21,800 nucleotides of DNA from Ophioceras dolichostomum (taxonomy: Eukaryota; Ascomycota; Sordariomycetes; Magnaporthales; Ophioceraceae), in contig PYST01000499.1 of the NCBI GenBank assembly GCA_003049485.1, positions 1-21,800 of the forward strand. The letters are read 5' to 3'. The notes under the pieces were generated by a model, which was given only the letters and a program-made list of their open reading frames with translations, searched no databases and was not told the DNA's origin. Each line of letters opens with the position of its first letter. The first letter of the stretch is position 1. Of this stretch, positions 1 to 10,004 are shown piece after piece. The translations under genes were made by a program, and so were the position numbers.

Positions 1-2322
1 GTCGTTGTCTCTATCTTCCTCCAGCCAGCCACCTGCGCTTGCTTGACTCTGGAAGCTTTTGGCTTGCGACAAATAAACTGTCGGCGTCTTCTGGGGGGAA
101 GGAATGAGAAGGCAGGCAAAAAGGGGGAATGCAGGTTGAGAGAGCTGATGGATGCATGCCGAACGGTGGGGATGGCATGAATGACTAAGGGACGCCACCT
201 CAGGCAGGAAGCAAACTCGCGGCTGGCCAAGCAACCCCCCATCCCCCCCTCTAAAAGGCGGATCTGGCTGGAGTCGAAGCTGTGGGGCGGTCTAGATTGG
301 ATGATGGACCCCGACGATGAAGGTTTGTCTTATTCCGTTGTGTATTTCCTTCCTGTCGTCAAAGGGACCGGAAATCGATGATGATGAATACCTTAGCTAG
401 GGTGCTGAGGTAGTCCTGCACAAACGAGTTGCAGAATCTCCAACATGTGCCGGGCGTATGTGCTGAGGGACGGAAATGAAGGGGGAATGAGAGGTTGGGA
501 GCCAAAAGGCAAAAACTGGAAACACATCAAGAGGAAACAAGAAGAGGCGGCAGAATAAATTGGGGCTGACTCGGAGACCATCTGCCTAGTGGACCGGGTG
601 TACATCCCTCAACTCCCTCTCTATACTAGTGCCGAATTAGGCAATGAGACACGGGTGGAGGAGGATGGATGAGTGATGAGTGGCAGACGAGAGCCGAGGG
701 AGGACGGTTCGCGGCCGACTATCCTCTGGACTATCCTCTGGGCTCTGGACTGGCGTGCGTCAGGAGCTTGGATCGCGCTGGTTTGGCAAATGGGGCGGAT
801 CGACCTCGATGGTGCGTGTGAGATGGCCTGTTTGCTTGTTTTAGCACCTGGACGCTTTTACGCTTGGGATCGCGCAGTTCATGAGATCGCAGAGTATGCG
901 CCGCAGATTTTTTAGGAAGTGGTCCAGCAGAGGAGGCACGGACTTTTCGTCTGGTTGACGAACCATCCATGCGTGCGCGCAGTTCGCATGTGCATCCCGA
1001 GACTTCGATTCCTTCTTTTCTTCCTTCTTTTCTCCTCTTCGAGGATGTCGGGGAGAGGAGATGTCATCGGCAAAACTGACGACAGATGTCCACATTATAA
1101 TCCACCTCCTCCATATTTTCAGACCTGGGGACTGGCATGGGAAGGAGCGAAAAGGGTCTTGGATTCCATGTTCGTTGCGCGTTTGCCAGCAGATGCCGTC
1201 TGTCACTGTGATGATGAACGATGACTGGTGTCAGACATCCACCAGGCAGCGCAGGTTGGTGGTGGTGGTGGGATTTTGGTGTGGCACACTTCAAGCTGTC
1301 ATGGAGGCACGAAGGGAAGACCTCGTTTTTTTGTCCTTTTTTTTTTACTGCCTGCCTAACGCAGCTCACACACGCAAGGCCGGGCAGTGCGCGCTGATGG
1401 TGTGTGGTCGCGCTGCGAATGCACCGGTCAAACATTTTGGTGCAACTTTCGCGCACTTGCATATTCGTGCATGCTGCAATGCTCCTGTTGGTGGTAACCC
1501 CAGCAAGCATGGCTTACCGCTTACCGCCTTTTTTTTCAAGGTCGAATAAATTTTGTTCCGCCGTTCTTCTGTTGTTGTTGGCAGCTGCCCATTCCACGAA
1601 GCAAACGACGAAGAAAAGTGGCAGAAGCTGGCGAGCCAGGATGCTCGGTCGTGCGTGCGCTTCTTTCCATGGTTCCTTGCAAGTTTGGGGCGTGTGCGCG
1701 CATTCAAGCAGGACAGGACGTCGTAGCCGACCGATCTGATTCGATGTGAGCGAGTCGGCCCCCCCTGCCGCTTCGCTTTTCCCATTCCCCCGTTCCCTGA
1801 TCCCTGCCCCCCTGTTCCATGCTCCAATCCCAAAACACGCCCCAAGCATTCCTGCCCCAAACGGGATGCAGCCGAGAAGTGAGCCTCTCGGGTGGGCTGG
1901 TCGAATGACAGGCCGGCTTTTTTGGATTTTTTTTTTTCTTTAACTTTTTTTTGGTCCCTCACATCCGATCCACGTCTCCACTCCTTCAAGATTCGTCCGA
2001 CTTTGGCCTTGCCGCCGCCGCCCGCCACTGCCCCCTTTCACAGTTCCCGCCAAACAACAAGCCTCCCTTCCTGCCGCCGCGGCCTGTACCATTATTCCTC
2101 CTTCCTCCCATAATTTTTTTCTGGAGATAATTTTACTTGGTATTTTTCTTATTTTTCCGTCGTTTGTTTGGGTGTTGCGCATCGATCCGGACCAGAGTTG
2201 TGTGGGAACATCTTCATCAACAAAGCGACAAGGAAACCTACAACCAAATTCACAAGGGTGTTCGAAGAAGAGAGTGTGTTGTTGCATAGACGTTCGCGAT
2301 TTCTTTGATTCTTGTTACTACG
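1..2322. other. Gene-poor upstream region of the GDS1-like gene
   Basis: No open frame here looks like a real protein. The longest (1366-2028, minus) is low-complexity and antisense to homopolymer tracts. The stretch has T-runs and CT-rich tracts near 1327-1350, 1528-1542 and 1918-1953, and an A/T-rich segment at 2110-2165, consistent with a fungal promoter and 5' leader for the gene starting at 2323. I see no ATG between about 2110 and 2322, so the proximal leader probably has no upstream ORF. An AATAAA near 70-75 could be the poly(A) signal of a gene ending to the left, but that is weak. A 2.3 kb upstream region is long for a compact fungal genome and more usual before regulatory genes (inference). 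Confidence 0.5.
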
Positions 2323-3972
2323 ATGGCTTCCCAGACTGTCATGCCGTACAATACCCGTCGCAAATCGCTGTCTTTGCCGTCGCTAGGCATTCATGTTCCC
2401 GTAACTCATGCTGCCAGAGATGCTGCCCGAGCTGCCGCAAATCGCGCCTCCCCAAACGGCGGCGGTGGGAGCAGTGGCAGCAATCACGGCAGCAGCAAAA
2501 CTGGCAGCCACAACCATCCGACCCAAAGCCAGAGTCATGGCCACCGCCGCCCGTCCCCAAATTCCCAGCTCTCCCAGTCTTCCTCCTCATCGTCGTCTGC
2601 TTCTGCCTCCCCTTCGGCATCAACTCCGACCGTGACCTTCGCCGACAGCCCCCGGTTGGAGCACCCGAACAAAAAGATGAAGCGATCGCACGGAGACGAC
2701 TCGCCTGTCCTGCCCAGGAAGCTGCATCAGCAGCATCCCCCGGCGCAGCGCAAGCTGTCGAACGGAACTGCGAAGCCTCTCGACCACACCCCACCTCTGT
2801 CCCCAAAGACCGAGTCCGTTGACCTTCCCGATGCCGACGACGTCATGCCCATCATAAAACCCATCGATCTGGAAAGCATCAACGATGAAATCGTCACTGC
2901 GGTCATTGTGCAGCTCCAGAACACACGTAACCGGCCCCACCTCGTCAAGGAGCTTACCGCTATCCTCATGCTGCAGCTCAAGATCGTTCAGCAGTAAGTC
3001 ACCTTCCATCTCGTCGTCGGCGTTTGTTAATGATGATGAACACCGCTGCGCATCACTGTCGTCACCTCGCGCATGCCAAGCTAACCTATGCCAACCCCCT
3101 ACAGGTCTGCCAACCCATGCGCCATCATCTCATCAAGGCTATCGACGTTCTTGAAGAGGCCCTGCTGGACTGAGTCGTCACCATGCCCCCTGGCCAAGGA
3201 GCTCGAGACAGTTCACCCACGCAGAACGTATTTCTACCTGACCAACTGCCCACACCAGCCACTGCCCCCGAATGGTCTTGTGTCGACTCCCATGGCGCCG
3301 CCTCCATTGCTGCAACGCGCCATCATCACGCCCTCGCTCTCGAGCGGCGCGTCTGGCAGCTCCGAGGATGCGGACGAGGAGGAAGAGTGTGACCGTCGCC
3401 GAGAGCTGAGCCCGTCACCAGAGATCGACCTCTCGGCGCCCGACTTCGACGACTTCGATGCTGAGATCGACGACATCTTGCCCTTGCCGATCACCCCCAT
3501 CGGCTCCTTCTCGGGTCGCCCGATGTTGCATCACTCGCATCACTCGCATCACCGCGGGGGCCACCATCACCACCACTCCCGCTACCGGAGCGGTGGCGGA
3601 GGTGGGCGCGGCGCGTCGCCGCCTCTCGAAAAGGACGAGAGGGAGTTCACGCAGACGGCGAACGTGCTTCAGCAGAAGCGCAAGGCTAGCGGCAGCAACC
3701 TCCTCGCGGCGACCACCGTCGACGTGAGCGGCGGCAACACCACGGCCGCCGCCGTCGGCTACAACAGCCGGGACGAGAACCTGTTCGGCGGGCAGACGAA
3801 CAGGGCTTTTACGGTCACCAGCCCGAACATGCGACCGACTCTCGATCTGGGCTTTAAGAAGGACCCCAGCGAGGCCGAGAGCTGGGCCAAGCTCGACAGC
3901 ATGATGGAGTGGAACCGCAGCCCCGAGAACATCGAGCTCGAGGAGCTTGACTGCCTCCTCGTTGACTTCTGA
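2323..3972 (+). CDS. GDS1-like winged-helix domain protein (two exons)
   Basis: Exon 1 is 2323-2993 and exon 2 is 3105-3972. The 111-nt intron has a GTAAGT donor, a CTAAC branch point at 3081-3085 and a CTACAG acceptor. The joined frame gives 512 residues. The start at 2323 (tacgATGG) is the first ATG after the leader; an in-frame ATG at 2341 is possible. The N-terminus begins MASQTVMPYNTRRKSLSLPS, followed by Ser/Gly/Ala-rich low-complexity sequence to about residue 130. A compact conserved-looking block at about 182-280 spans the splice junction and ends near RRTYFYLTNCPHQPLP; I read it as the winged-helix domain of the yeast Gds1 family. An acidic stretch, a His-rich run near residue 365 and a Gly-rich run follow. 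The disordered, basic-then-acidic make-up suits a nuclear regulator, but no target can be read from the sequence. The gene structure is firm. The family name is from memory of the motif and less sure. Confidence 0.72.
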
Positions 3973-5352
3973 GGGGAACGTCGCCGTTCCGCCATTCCTT
4001 CAGAAGTTTCCCATCACTTTTGTGACCTCCCTACCCTCACACTATCTACCTACCCACCTAGCTCATCCCCTCACGCTTCCGCTTCTGAGCTTGTTACGCA
4101 TATCCTTCCTTGTTGGTCGAGTGTACGATGCTGTGTATGTCTTTTCTTGAGAGCGGTGGCATTGATTGTGGCCCACTCTTTCTTAACTTGTTTAATGGGG
4201 GCTTGGGGGCTTGGGTTGGGTTGGGATGTAATGGGGAAAACTGCGTTGATCGTTTTTGTCTTGCTGTTATGATCTTCTTGCTTCTCTTCTTCGTCGAGGC
4301 GTTCAGGCGGCGCCTTCAGTATCCCTCTCCATTTCGCTTCACGAACTCTCCTCTTCACTGCATACTTCTCCCTTTTACCTCCCTTTGCTTACCCACTTGC
4401 TTACAACCTCCCAAGTCTCACCTCCCATACATCTCTCAATTGTTTCACAGCTCTCACATTCGAAAGATACACTGCATTTTTCGCACGCTTCAAAAATTTG
4501 GAAGGAAAAAAAGGGAATCGAGAGCTCTCTCTCCTCTCTGTTCGTGTCTTGGCGGGGATGAGAAAATGCGGCTTTTCGTTATCGGTCAGATGGATGATAC
4601 CACAGCAGAAGAAGGAAAAAATGGGGAGAACCTGTCATTCGGGTTCTGTCGGAATCTCAAAGTCTCTCAGCTCTCAGCCCTCATCTCATCTCATTTTCCT
4701 CGTTATGTTTTTTTATGGCCTCAACTCTTGACGGGGTGAACTGAAAATGGAGGGATTAAGCAAAACATGGTGCGAAGTCTCGGCCTCGTCTGTTCTGAAA
4801 AGAGGAGACGAAAAAGCGCCGGGGACTTATTGGGAAAAGCTAGAATAAAAAAATCGGCGTGGTGTCTCCTGTTGAAAAGACAAGGAGAGCCAGCAGGAAA
4901 CACGCAAGAGTGAGGAAGAAGGGGAAAAAAGAATGAAAAAAGAAAATCTCCGATTGACATCTCTTCCGTATTTGGTTTTCTCTCTCCTCTGTACTATTGT
5001 TCCAGTGCCTCTTTTTCATCCTTTTCTTACACCTTTGCTATCTCTCCTATTGCGCAGCAATGCGGTAGATGTCAAGCGTTCAGATGGGTATGGTAGGGAC
5101 ACACAGACGGACCGGTTGACTTGGTAAACAAAATAGGGGAATGGGAAAGAGACAGGACAGCGACGAGAGCTTTCTTATGGAACCCGTGGAGCGTGCAATG
5201 TTGCTTGCGATGAAATCTAATCGTGATGGATCGGGTTAGGTACAATCTGCCTACCAGGTATCTGCAACGTCTGGAAGATGGTACATAGAGATATACACTT
5301 ATACAAGCGCCTCATTCGCAATGCTCTTCGATGCTGCTTTTAATCGCTACCA
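3973..5352. other. Convergent intergenic spacer
   Basis: This 1.4 kb lies between the stop of the GDS1-like gene and the stop of the minus-strand methyltransferase gene. It is T- and CT-rich on the plus strand, with a G/T-rich run at about 4196-4230. Open frames here (e.g. 4110-4739) are low-complexity Leu/Ser/Pro-rich translations of CT-rich DNA and show no family features. It presumably carries both 3' UTRs. The TATACA-rich segment near 5290-5305 could act as a 3'-end processing element for the minus gene, but this is a guess. Confidence 0.5.
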
Positions 5353-6909
5353 TCATGCCCTCTTCTGCGTCGGCTTCTGCACATCGCTCTTAACGCTCTT
5401 AACATTGACATCAGTGACATTTCCCTCCCTCGTCTTAGATCCATCAACCTTCAGCTGGATAAGCAGCGTCGTCCCGCCCTGCAAGAGGCCAGGCCGCTCG
5501 ATGCTCACGACCTCCAGCCCGGGCACGGCGGCGGCCGCGTCGCGCACGATCCCCTCGACGTCGCGGTTCCACCAGCAACCGAACCGGACGAAGTGCGAGG
5601 CCGCGAACTTGTCGAGCAGGTTGTTCACGAACCCCCAGGTGCCGCGGCCGTGCTCCAGGAGCAGGATCCGGCCCGTGCCGGGTCGAACCACGCTGGCCAT
5701 GTTGGCGAGGAGGGAGGACGGGTCCGAGACGCTGCAGAGGCCGAAGTTTTGGATCACAACGTCGTAGTGCTGTGGCGGTTTGGCCGGGACAGGTGTTGTC
5801 GTTCCAAGAGGGGAAGGGCGTGGAGGGAGATCCTGCGGTGGGAGCGGTAGAGCCTTCTCGGCGTCGGCCCGGATCAGGCGCAGTCGGCCGTCCTGCAGGC
5901 TCAGCACCTCCTCCGCGCCCGCGCGGTCGAACTGCTCCTGGCCCGCACGCTCGTCCTCGGCGGAGCGGGCGCGGCGGATGCGGGCTTTGAGACCGGGCAC
6001 CAGGGTGCGGATGCGCGACCGGGCGAACTCGAGCGCGTCGGCCGAGACGTCTACGCCCGTGAAGCTCGCCATCTCGACGTCTCCTTCTCCTTCTCCTTCT
6101 CCTCCAGGGGGGAGGGCAGCGGCGACGTAGCGCCGCTTCTCGGCGCGCCGCACGGTGCGCAGCTCGGGGGAGACGTCCGCGATGTCGTCCCAGTCGTAGT
6201 AGGCGATGTTGCGGCCGGTGCCCACGGCGACCTCGAGCACGTGGCCGCGGCAGCGTCGGGCGAGGCGCTTGCGCAGACGCGTCACGCCCATGAGGCGCTC
6301 GGGCACGTCGAGCCCGGCGTCGAACTCGCCGACGGTGGCGCGGGTGATGTCTGGTGGGAGACCCGTGGGAGCTTCTGATTCGATGTGGCCATGGTCGTGG
6401 TCGGCGCAGGGTTGGGACTTGAGGACCACGACTGCCAGGTAGGAGATGTAGCCGGTCAGGAGCCCGCCTGCGATGATGGAGCCGACGAAGGGGAAGCGGT
6501 AGCGTTGAAACAGCTCTGAAAGGGGCTCTTTCTTGTCATCATTGCCTGCTTTTGGGCCCTGTGTTGGGGATCCTGTTGGTGGTGGCGGCGGCGGCGGTGG
6601 GGATTTTGAAGGAGAAGCTTGTTTCTGAGATCGTGGCAGAGGTGATGATGGTGATGTTTGCTTGCGAGCTGACGTGGCCGGTGACGGCGGTCCAGCTGGT
6701 CGTGGAGGTGGTCTCCATTTCACCTTGCAGGGTGACGGCGTGGGATGGTACTCCCGACGGCACAGTCTAGGGCCACCGCTCGGCAACGGGCCGTGGGGAG
6801 AGAGGCCGGAGCTTCGGCAAGCAGCGGGCCCCTCAAGCGGCGACCAGGCCGCAGCCCAGCGGCCAACGAGGGACGGCGTGAAACCCGCGCTGCGCCGCAT
6901 CGAGACCAT
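5353..6909 (-). CDS. OMS1: OMS1-like mitochondrial membrane SAM-dependent methyltransferase
   Basis: Single exon, 518 residues, starting at an ATG in good context (accATGG on the minus strand); a second Met is at residue 4. The first ~60 residues are rich in Arg, Ala and Ser and poor in acidic residues, like a mitochondrial presequence. A Pro-rich linker with eight prolines (about 104-111) follows, then one hydrophobic segment at about 141-163 (VGSIIAGGLLTGYISYLAVV). The C-terminal half is a class I methyltransferase: motif I VLEVAVGTGRN at 224-234, an acidic-loop strand FTGVDVSADALEFAR near 283-297, a motif IV-like VIQNFGLCSVSDP, and ILLLEHGRG. Yeast Oms1 is an inner-membrane protein with this order of signal, single membrane span and methyltransferase domain; its substrate is not settled. 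Insertions inside the domain (a GEGEGEG run at 270-276 from a CTTCTC-type repeat, and a Pro-rich loop) are low-complexity and probably surface loops. Confidence 0.85.
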   Translation of the reverse strand: MVSMRRSAGFTPSLVGRWAAAWSPLEGPAACRSSGLSPHGPLPSGGPRLCRREYHPTPSPCKVKWRPPPRPAGPPSPATSARKQTSPSSPLPRSQKQASPSKSPPPPPPPPTGSPTQGPKAGNDDKKEPLSELFQRYRFPFVGSIIAGGLLTGYISYLAVVVLKSQPCADHDHGHIESEAPTGLPPDITRATVGEFDAGLDVPERLMGVTRLRKRLARRCRGHVLEVAVGTGRNIAYYDWDDIADVSPELRTVRRAEKRRYVAAALPPGGEGEGEGDVEMASFTGVDVSADALEFARSRIRTLVPGLKARIRRARSAEDERAGQEQFDRAGAEEVLSLQDGRLRLIRADAEKALPLPPQDLPPRPSPLGTTTPVPAKPPQHYDVVIQNFGLCSVSDPSSLLANMASVVRPGTGRILLLEHGRGTWGFVNNLLDKFAASHFVRFGCWWNRDVEGIVRDAAAAVPGLEVVSIERPGLLQGGTTLLIQLKVDGSKTREGNVTDVNVKSVKSDVQKPTQKRA

Positions 6910-7669
6910 GGTAGGGATAGGCTACCTAGGGTTATGGAAAACAAGCAGTTTTGGCGTCTGCATCACCGTTCCATTGCTGGCTTCCAAGCTTCTGCTCCCT
7001 GGCCTGGCTCGTTTTGGTGAACTACGAAAGTATGCTTGCGTGCCTGCCTGAATCATACAGGCCTGGGCTTGATAAAACTTGAAGTTTAACAAGATGCACG
7101 CACGAGAGGTACCAACTGCCTGTCACCAACTAATAGGAAAAGGGTCCCTGAAACAGACGTACGCTACTCGTTGTGTCTCCTGGCGCATGCATCAGAACCA
7201 TTGAAGCTCTTTCAAACTAACCCTCGGCAGTCTGGCCGCAACCTAGCAGGCGCCAAGAGTCGAACGACTTTTCCACGTGAGTTCCACGGGATTGCCTTCG
7301 CGGGTCTAGGCGGCGTCCATCGAACCCCTGAGTCATGGCACCGCCAATCAATGAGTCGTTTAGGCAACCGTGCATCTCGGAGCAAAGCCCCGAATAGCTC
7401 CGATCGAGTGCTCGGGGCGTGTCGATAACACTTCTGGCTCACTACCGCAATTCGATTACCCACCTTTGTTTCTCACACACCCTTTATTATCAAATCCCAA
7501 GCACATGAACAAACGACACTCTTTAAGCTCCGACAGCTGTAACTGACCTCGCTTTTGGACTAAACAACTTATTCGGGCTCGCGGACATCGGGGGTTGACA
7601 TGGTAATTGGCAGTCGTCGGCTGGAATCGCAAGCTTCGCCATCACTGCCAACGCTGATATCGACACGCC
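6910..7669. promoter_or_regulatory. Divergent promoter region between OMS1-like and Impact-domain genes
   Basis: This 760 bp separates two divergently transcribed genes and must hold both promoters. No TATA box stands out. A 7-bp perfect inverted repeat, GCCCCGA (7387-7393) and TCGGGGC (7412-7418), with an 18-nt loop lies about 250 bp before the plus-strand start. Between about 7230 and 7440 there are GTTCGA-like and CGAAC-like words that recall tRNA B-boxes, but no cloverleaf could be assembled. Confidence 0.45.
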
Positions 7670-9656
7670 ATGGCCACTCAACAAGACCTGCAGGAGCTCC
7701 TCCGTCTCCTGACTGTCACGAGGAAGCTTCCGATGCTCCAAGCGATGAGCCAAGTCAAGTCGCTCCAGGCCGCTGGTCTTCGCAGGTGAGTTCGTTCAAT
7801 GCAACTTGCCACGGTACCTGCATATGTATGCACGTACGCCACCACCCGCATAGCGGATACGTGCCTCGCTCGAGATCTGTGCCTCCCCGCATTATGTGTC
7901 CCGTCTTCCTTGACGTTTGGTGGGTTGTGGCTAGGTGGACCTTGATACCCAAACTTACACGAAGGATTCGATCATTCTGTTGTGCGTTCCCTGCCTCAGC
8001 ATCCAGCAGATCGCAGAAGTGCCCCTTAAAACCGTAGAAACGGCGGTCACAGACGCCAAGCAAGCCCGCTCTTTGCACAGCGCCTGCAAAGCCATCTTGA
8101 AGCGCGGCGATCTGGGGAAGCGGGCCGCCCCAGACTCGGATGCGGTTGCGGCAAGCAAGCGGGCCAAGCTCGGGGATGGCGGTGGTGGAGCGGGGGTCGG
8201 GTCATCCTCGTCGTCGGACGGGGCTCTGTTCGGAGTCCCGTCGCAGATGATGCCGCGGGAACTCGAGGCTTCACTGGCTTTACCGCTAGAGACTGATGAG
8301 GAGCTCATTGGGCCAGCCGTGCTACAGACCAACCGGGCTCCTCTGGTTCTCGCATTCGCCGTCGAGCTCCTGCGGTACACCATGCCCGAGCAGCCACCAT
8401 CCAGCCGACTGAGTCTTGCTCAGGCAGTTGTCGCTGCCAACTCGCGTAGCAAGGCCGTGAGCATCGGCCTAGAGAACACTCCAGCTGCCGAGCGGGAGGG
8501 CTGGGGCGAGGGCCAACCCAAACTGCGCGTTTTGGGACGCGAGATCAGTGTGCTGAAGCGTGGAGGCTATCAGTGGGAAGGCGATGAGGTCATTGATGAG
8601 TCCGGGAATGCTAAGGAGGACACCCAGACGTCGGATGCCACGATTGCAGCTGGGCAGGAAGCGTCCGACCTAGCCCCTGCGCAGGAGACACAAGGTGGCA
8701 CGCAAGAGTCGCGCACTCAGCCGGCCACTTCTCAGCTTCCCAGGCCGCTCACCTGGTTCACAAGCCAGTCTATTCACCTCAAGTCTTCCACGTTCGTCGC
8801 ACGGGCAACGCGAATGACGGACCCTTCGGAGCGCAAGAAGTTCGTCTCCTCGCTAATGGAACGGTACCCCAACTTGAAGACAGCGACTCACAACGCCTGG
8901 GCGTATCGAGTCCGTTTACCAGGGTCCGGCAGGATAGTAGAAGAGTCATTCGAAGACGGCGAGGTTCACTGCGGAGACGTGATGCTCCAAGTCATGCGTG
9001 AGTCGGATGCCGTCGACACCCTCGTCGTCCTGTCCCGCTGGTTCGGCGGAATCTTCCTCGGCCCGGACCGCTTCCGGCTAATGCGGAACTGCGTCCGAGG
9101 CGCGCTTGCGGAACGTATGCGCGTTGCTGGAACCGAGGTCGATTTGGGCGGCGAGGCCGTCTGGGGGCTAGACCTCGAAGCCATGCGAAGCAAGGCCACG
9201 GCTCCAGGGGCGCCCGGTGGATACAAGCGCCACGAAACCACGGTGGTTGGCATGCAGATTCACAGGCCAGAGGCCGCGAGGAATTACCTTCTCAAGAGCT
9301 TCGCTACGGCGGAGCCGCCGCAGTCTGACGGTCGCACTTCGGGCGGGGCAGCAGCGGCTAGCGAAGACGCTGGTAATCAGGACAGCAAGAGGACTGCCGC
9401 GTCTCCGACGAAGAAGAAGCGGATGACGCAGAAGGCTGTCGACGCAGAGAAGGAACATAACCTCGGACTGCTGCTTGGGGCGCTGAAGCTGCTCTTCGAC
9501 AGCTGGGCCGACCACCTCACCCCGGCCGATCTCGATCGAAGGGCCTGGGGCTGGTACACAGCTGTGCGTCCCGAGGTCGACGCGGGCCCATCCGGTTGGG
9601 GCGCGAAAGGGGCCCTAAAGCTGCAGAGAATCCTGGACTTACGACGGAAGGGATAG
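7670..9656 (+). CDS. Impact/UPF0029-domain protein (two exons)
   Basis: Exon 1 is 7670-7785 (ATG in strong context, cgccATGG) and exon 2 is 8000-9656. The intron is 214 nt with a GTGAGT donor and a CTGCCTCAG acceptor. This acceptor keeps the frame (AG|C = Ser) and joins QAAGLRS to IQQIAEVPLKT without a break, so I prefer it to the upstream GTG that a simple ORF call would use. The product is 590 residues. The N-terminal ~80 residues look helical. An acidic/Gln-rich linker precedes the Impact N-terminal (UPF0029) domain at about 289-412, which includes KSSTFVARATRMTD, THNAWAYRVR, ESFEDGEVHCG and VVLSRWFGGIFLGPDRF. Yeast Yih1 and mammalian IMPACT carry this domain plus an N-terminal RWD and inhibit Gcn2 activation; I see no RWD here, so a Gcn2 role should not be assumed. 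The C-terminal ~75 residues form a separate Trp-rich helical region. Confidence 0.85.
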
Positions 9657-10004
9657 CTTACGATGGCGGGTCCTTCGTGTTGGAATCATCAACAACAGCA
9701 CGAACAAAGCGTCCTTGAAAAGGTATCAAGTCCCTACAGGGACGACTGGCAAAGCAGAAACGAGAACGCTTGAAATACGGAATATCAAGTAAAGGAAGAC
9801 CCTAGGACGCCCAATATCCCATACCCAGTTCCCGTCCATCCGGGCTTTTATATCCAACCAGCCAGGACCCATCCCAGAGATTCGTTCCCGGCATACTGGC
9901 TCAGCCAAGAAGTGCCCATTACCAATACCACATTACAAGATATGAGAGACGAGGGAAGGCATCTGCCGTCTACAGCAAAGCCACGCACACAACCCTTTTT
10001 TTAA
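9657..10004. other. Convergent spacer, 3' UTRs
   Basis: 348 bp between the stops of the Impact-domain gene and the alpha/beta hydrolase gene. No coding signal. A T-run followed by AATTAG near 9996-10007 abuts the hydrolase stop and, read on the minus strand, is an A-rich 3' UTR start. Confidence 0.5.

Noticed and set aside
1366..2028. 220-codon open frame on the minus strand
   Set aside because: It is translated largely from homopolymer and G/A-rich tracts, is rich in Lys/Gly/Arg, and overlaps several equally open frames. It has no domain-like features.
2305..2997. Upstream non-ATG extension and in-frame end of the GDS1-like exon 1
   Set aside because: The upstream start would be TTG; the first ATG is 2323. 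The stop at 2995 lies inside the GTAAGT donor, so it is intronic.
7230..7440. Possible tRNA or tRNA-derived element in the divergent spacer
   Set aside because: B-box-like words and a 7-bp inverted repeat are present, but no A-box and B-box pair at the right spacing and no acceptor stem could be found on either strand.
7935..8000. Start of the Impact-domain protein at the GTG near 7935
   Set aside because: This is intron sequence. The exon 7670-7785 joined to 8000 gives a continuous N-terminus, and the GTG is not a normal eukaryotic start.
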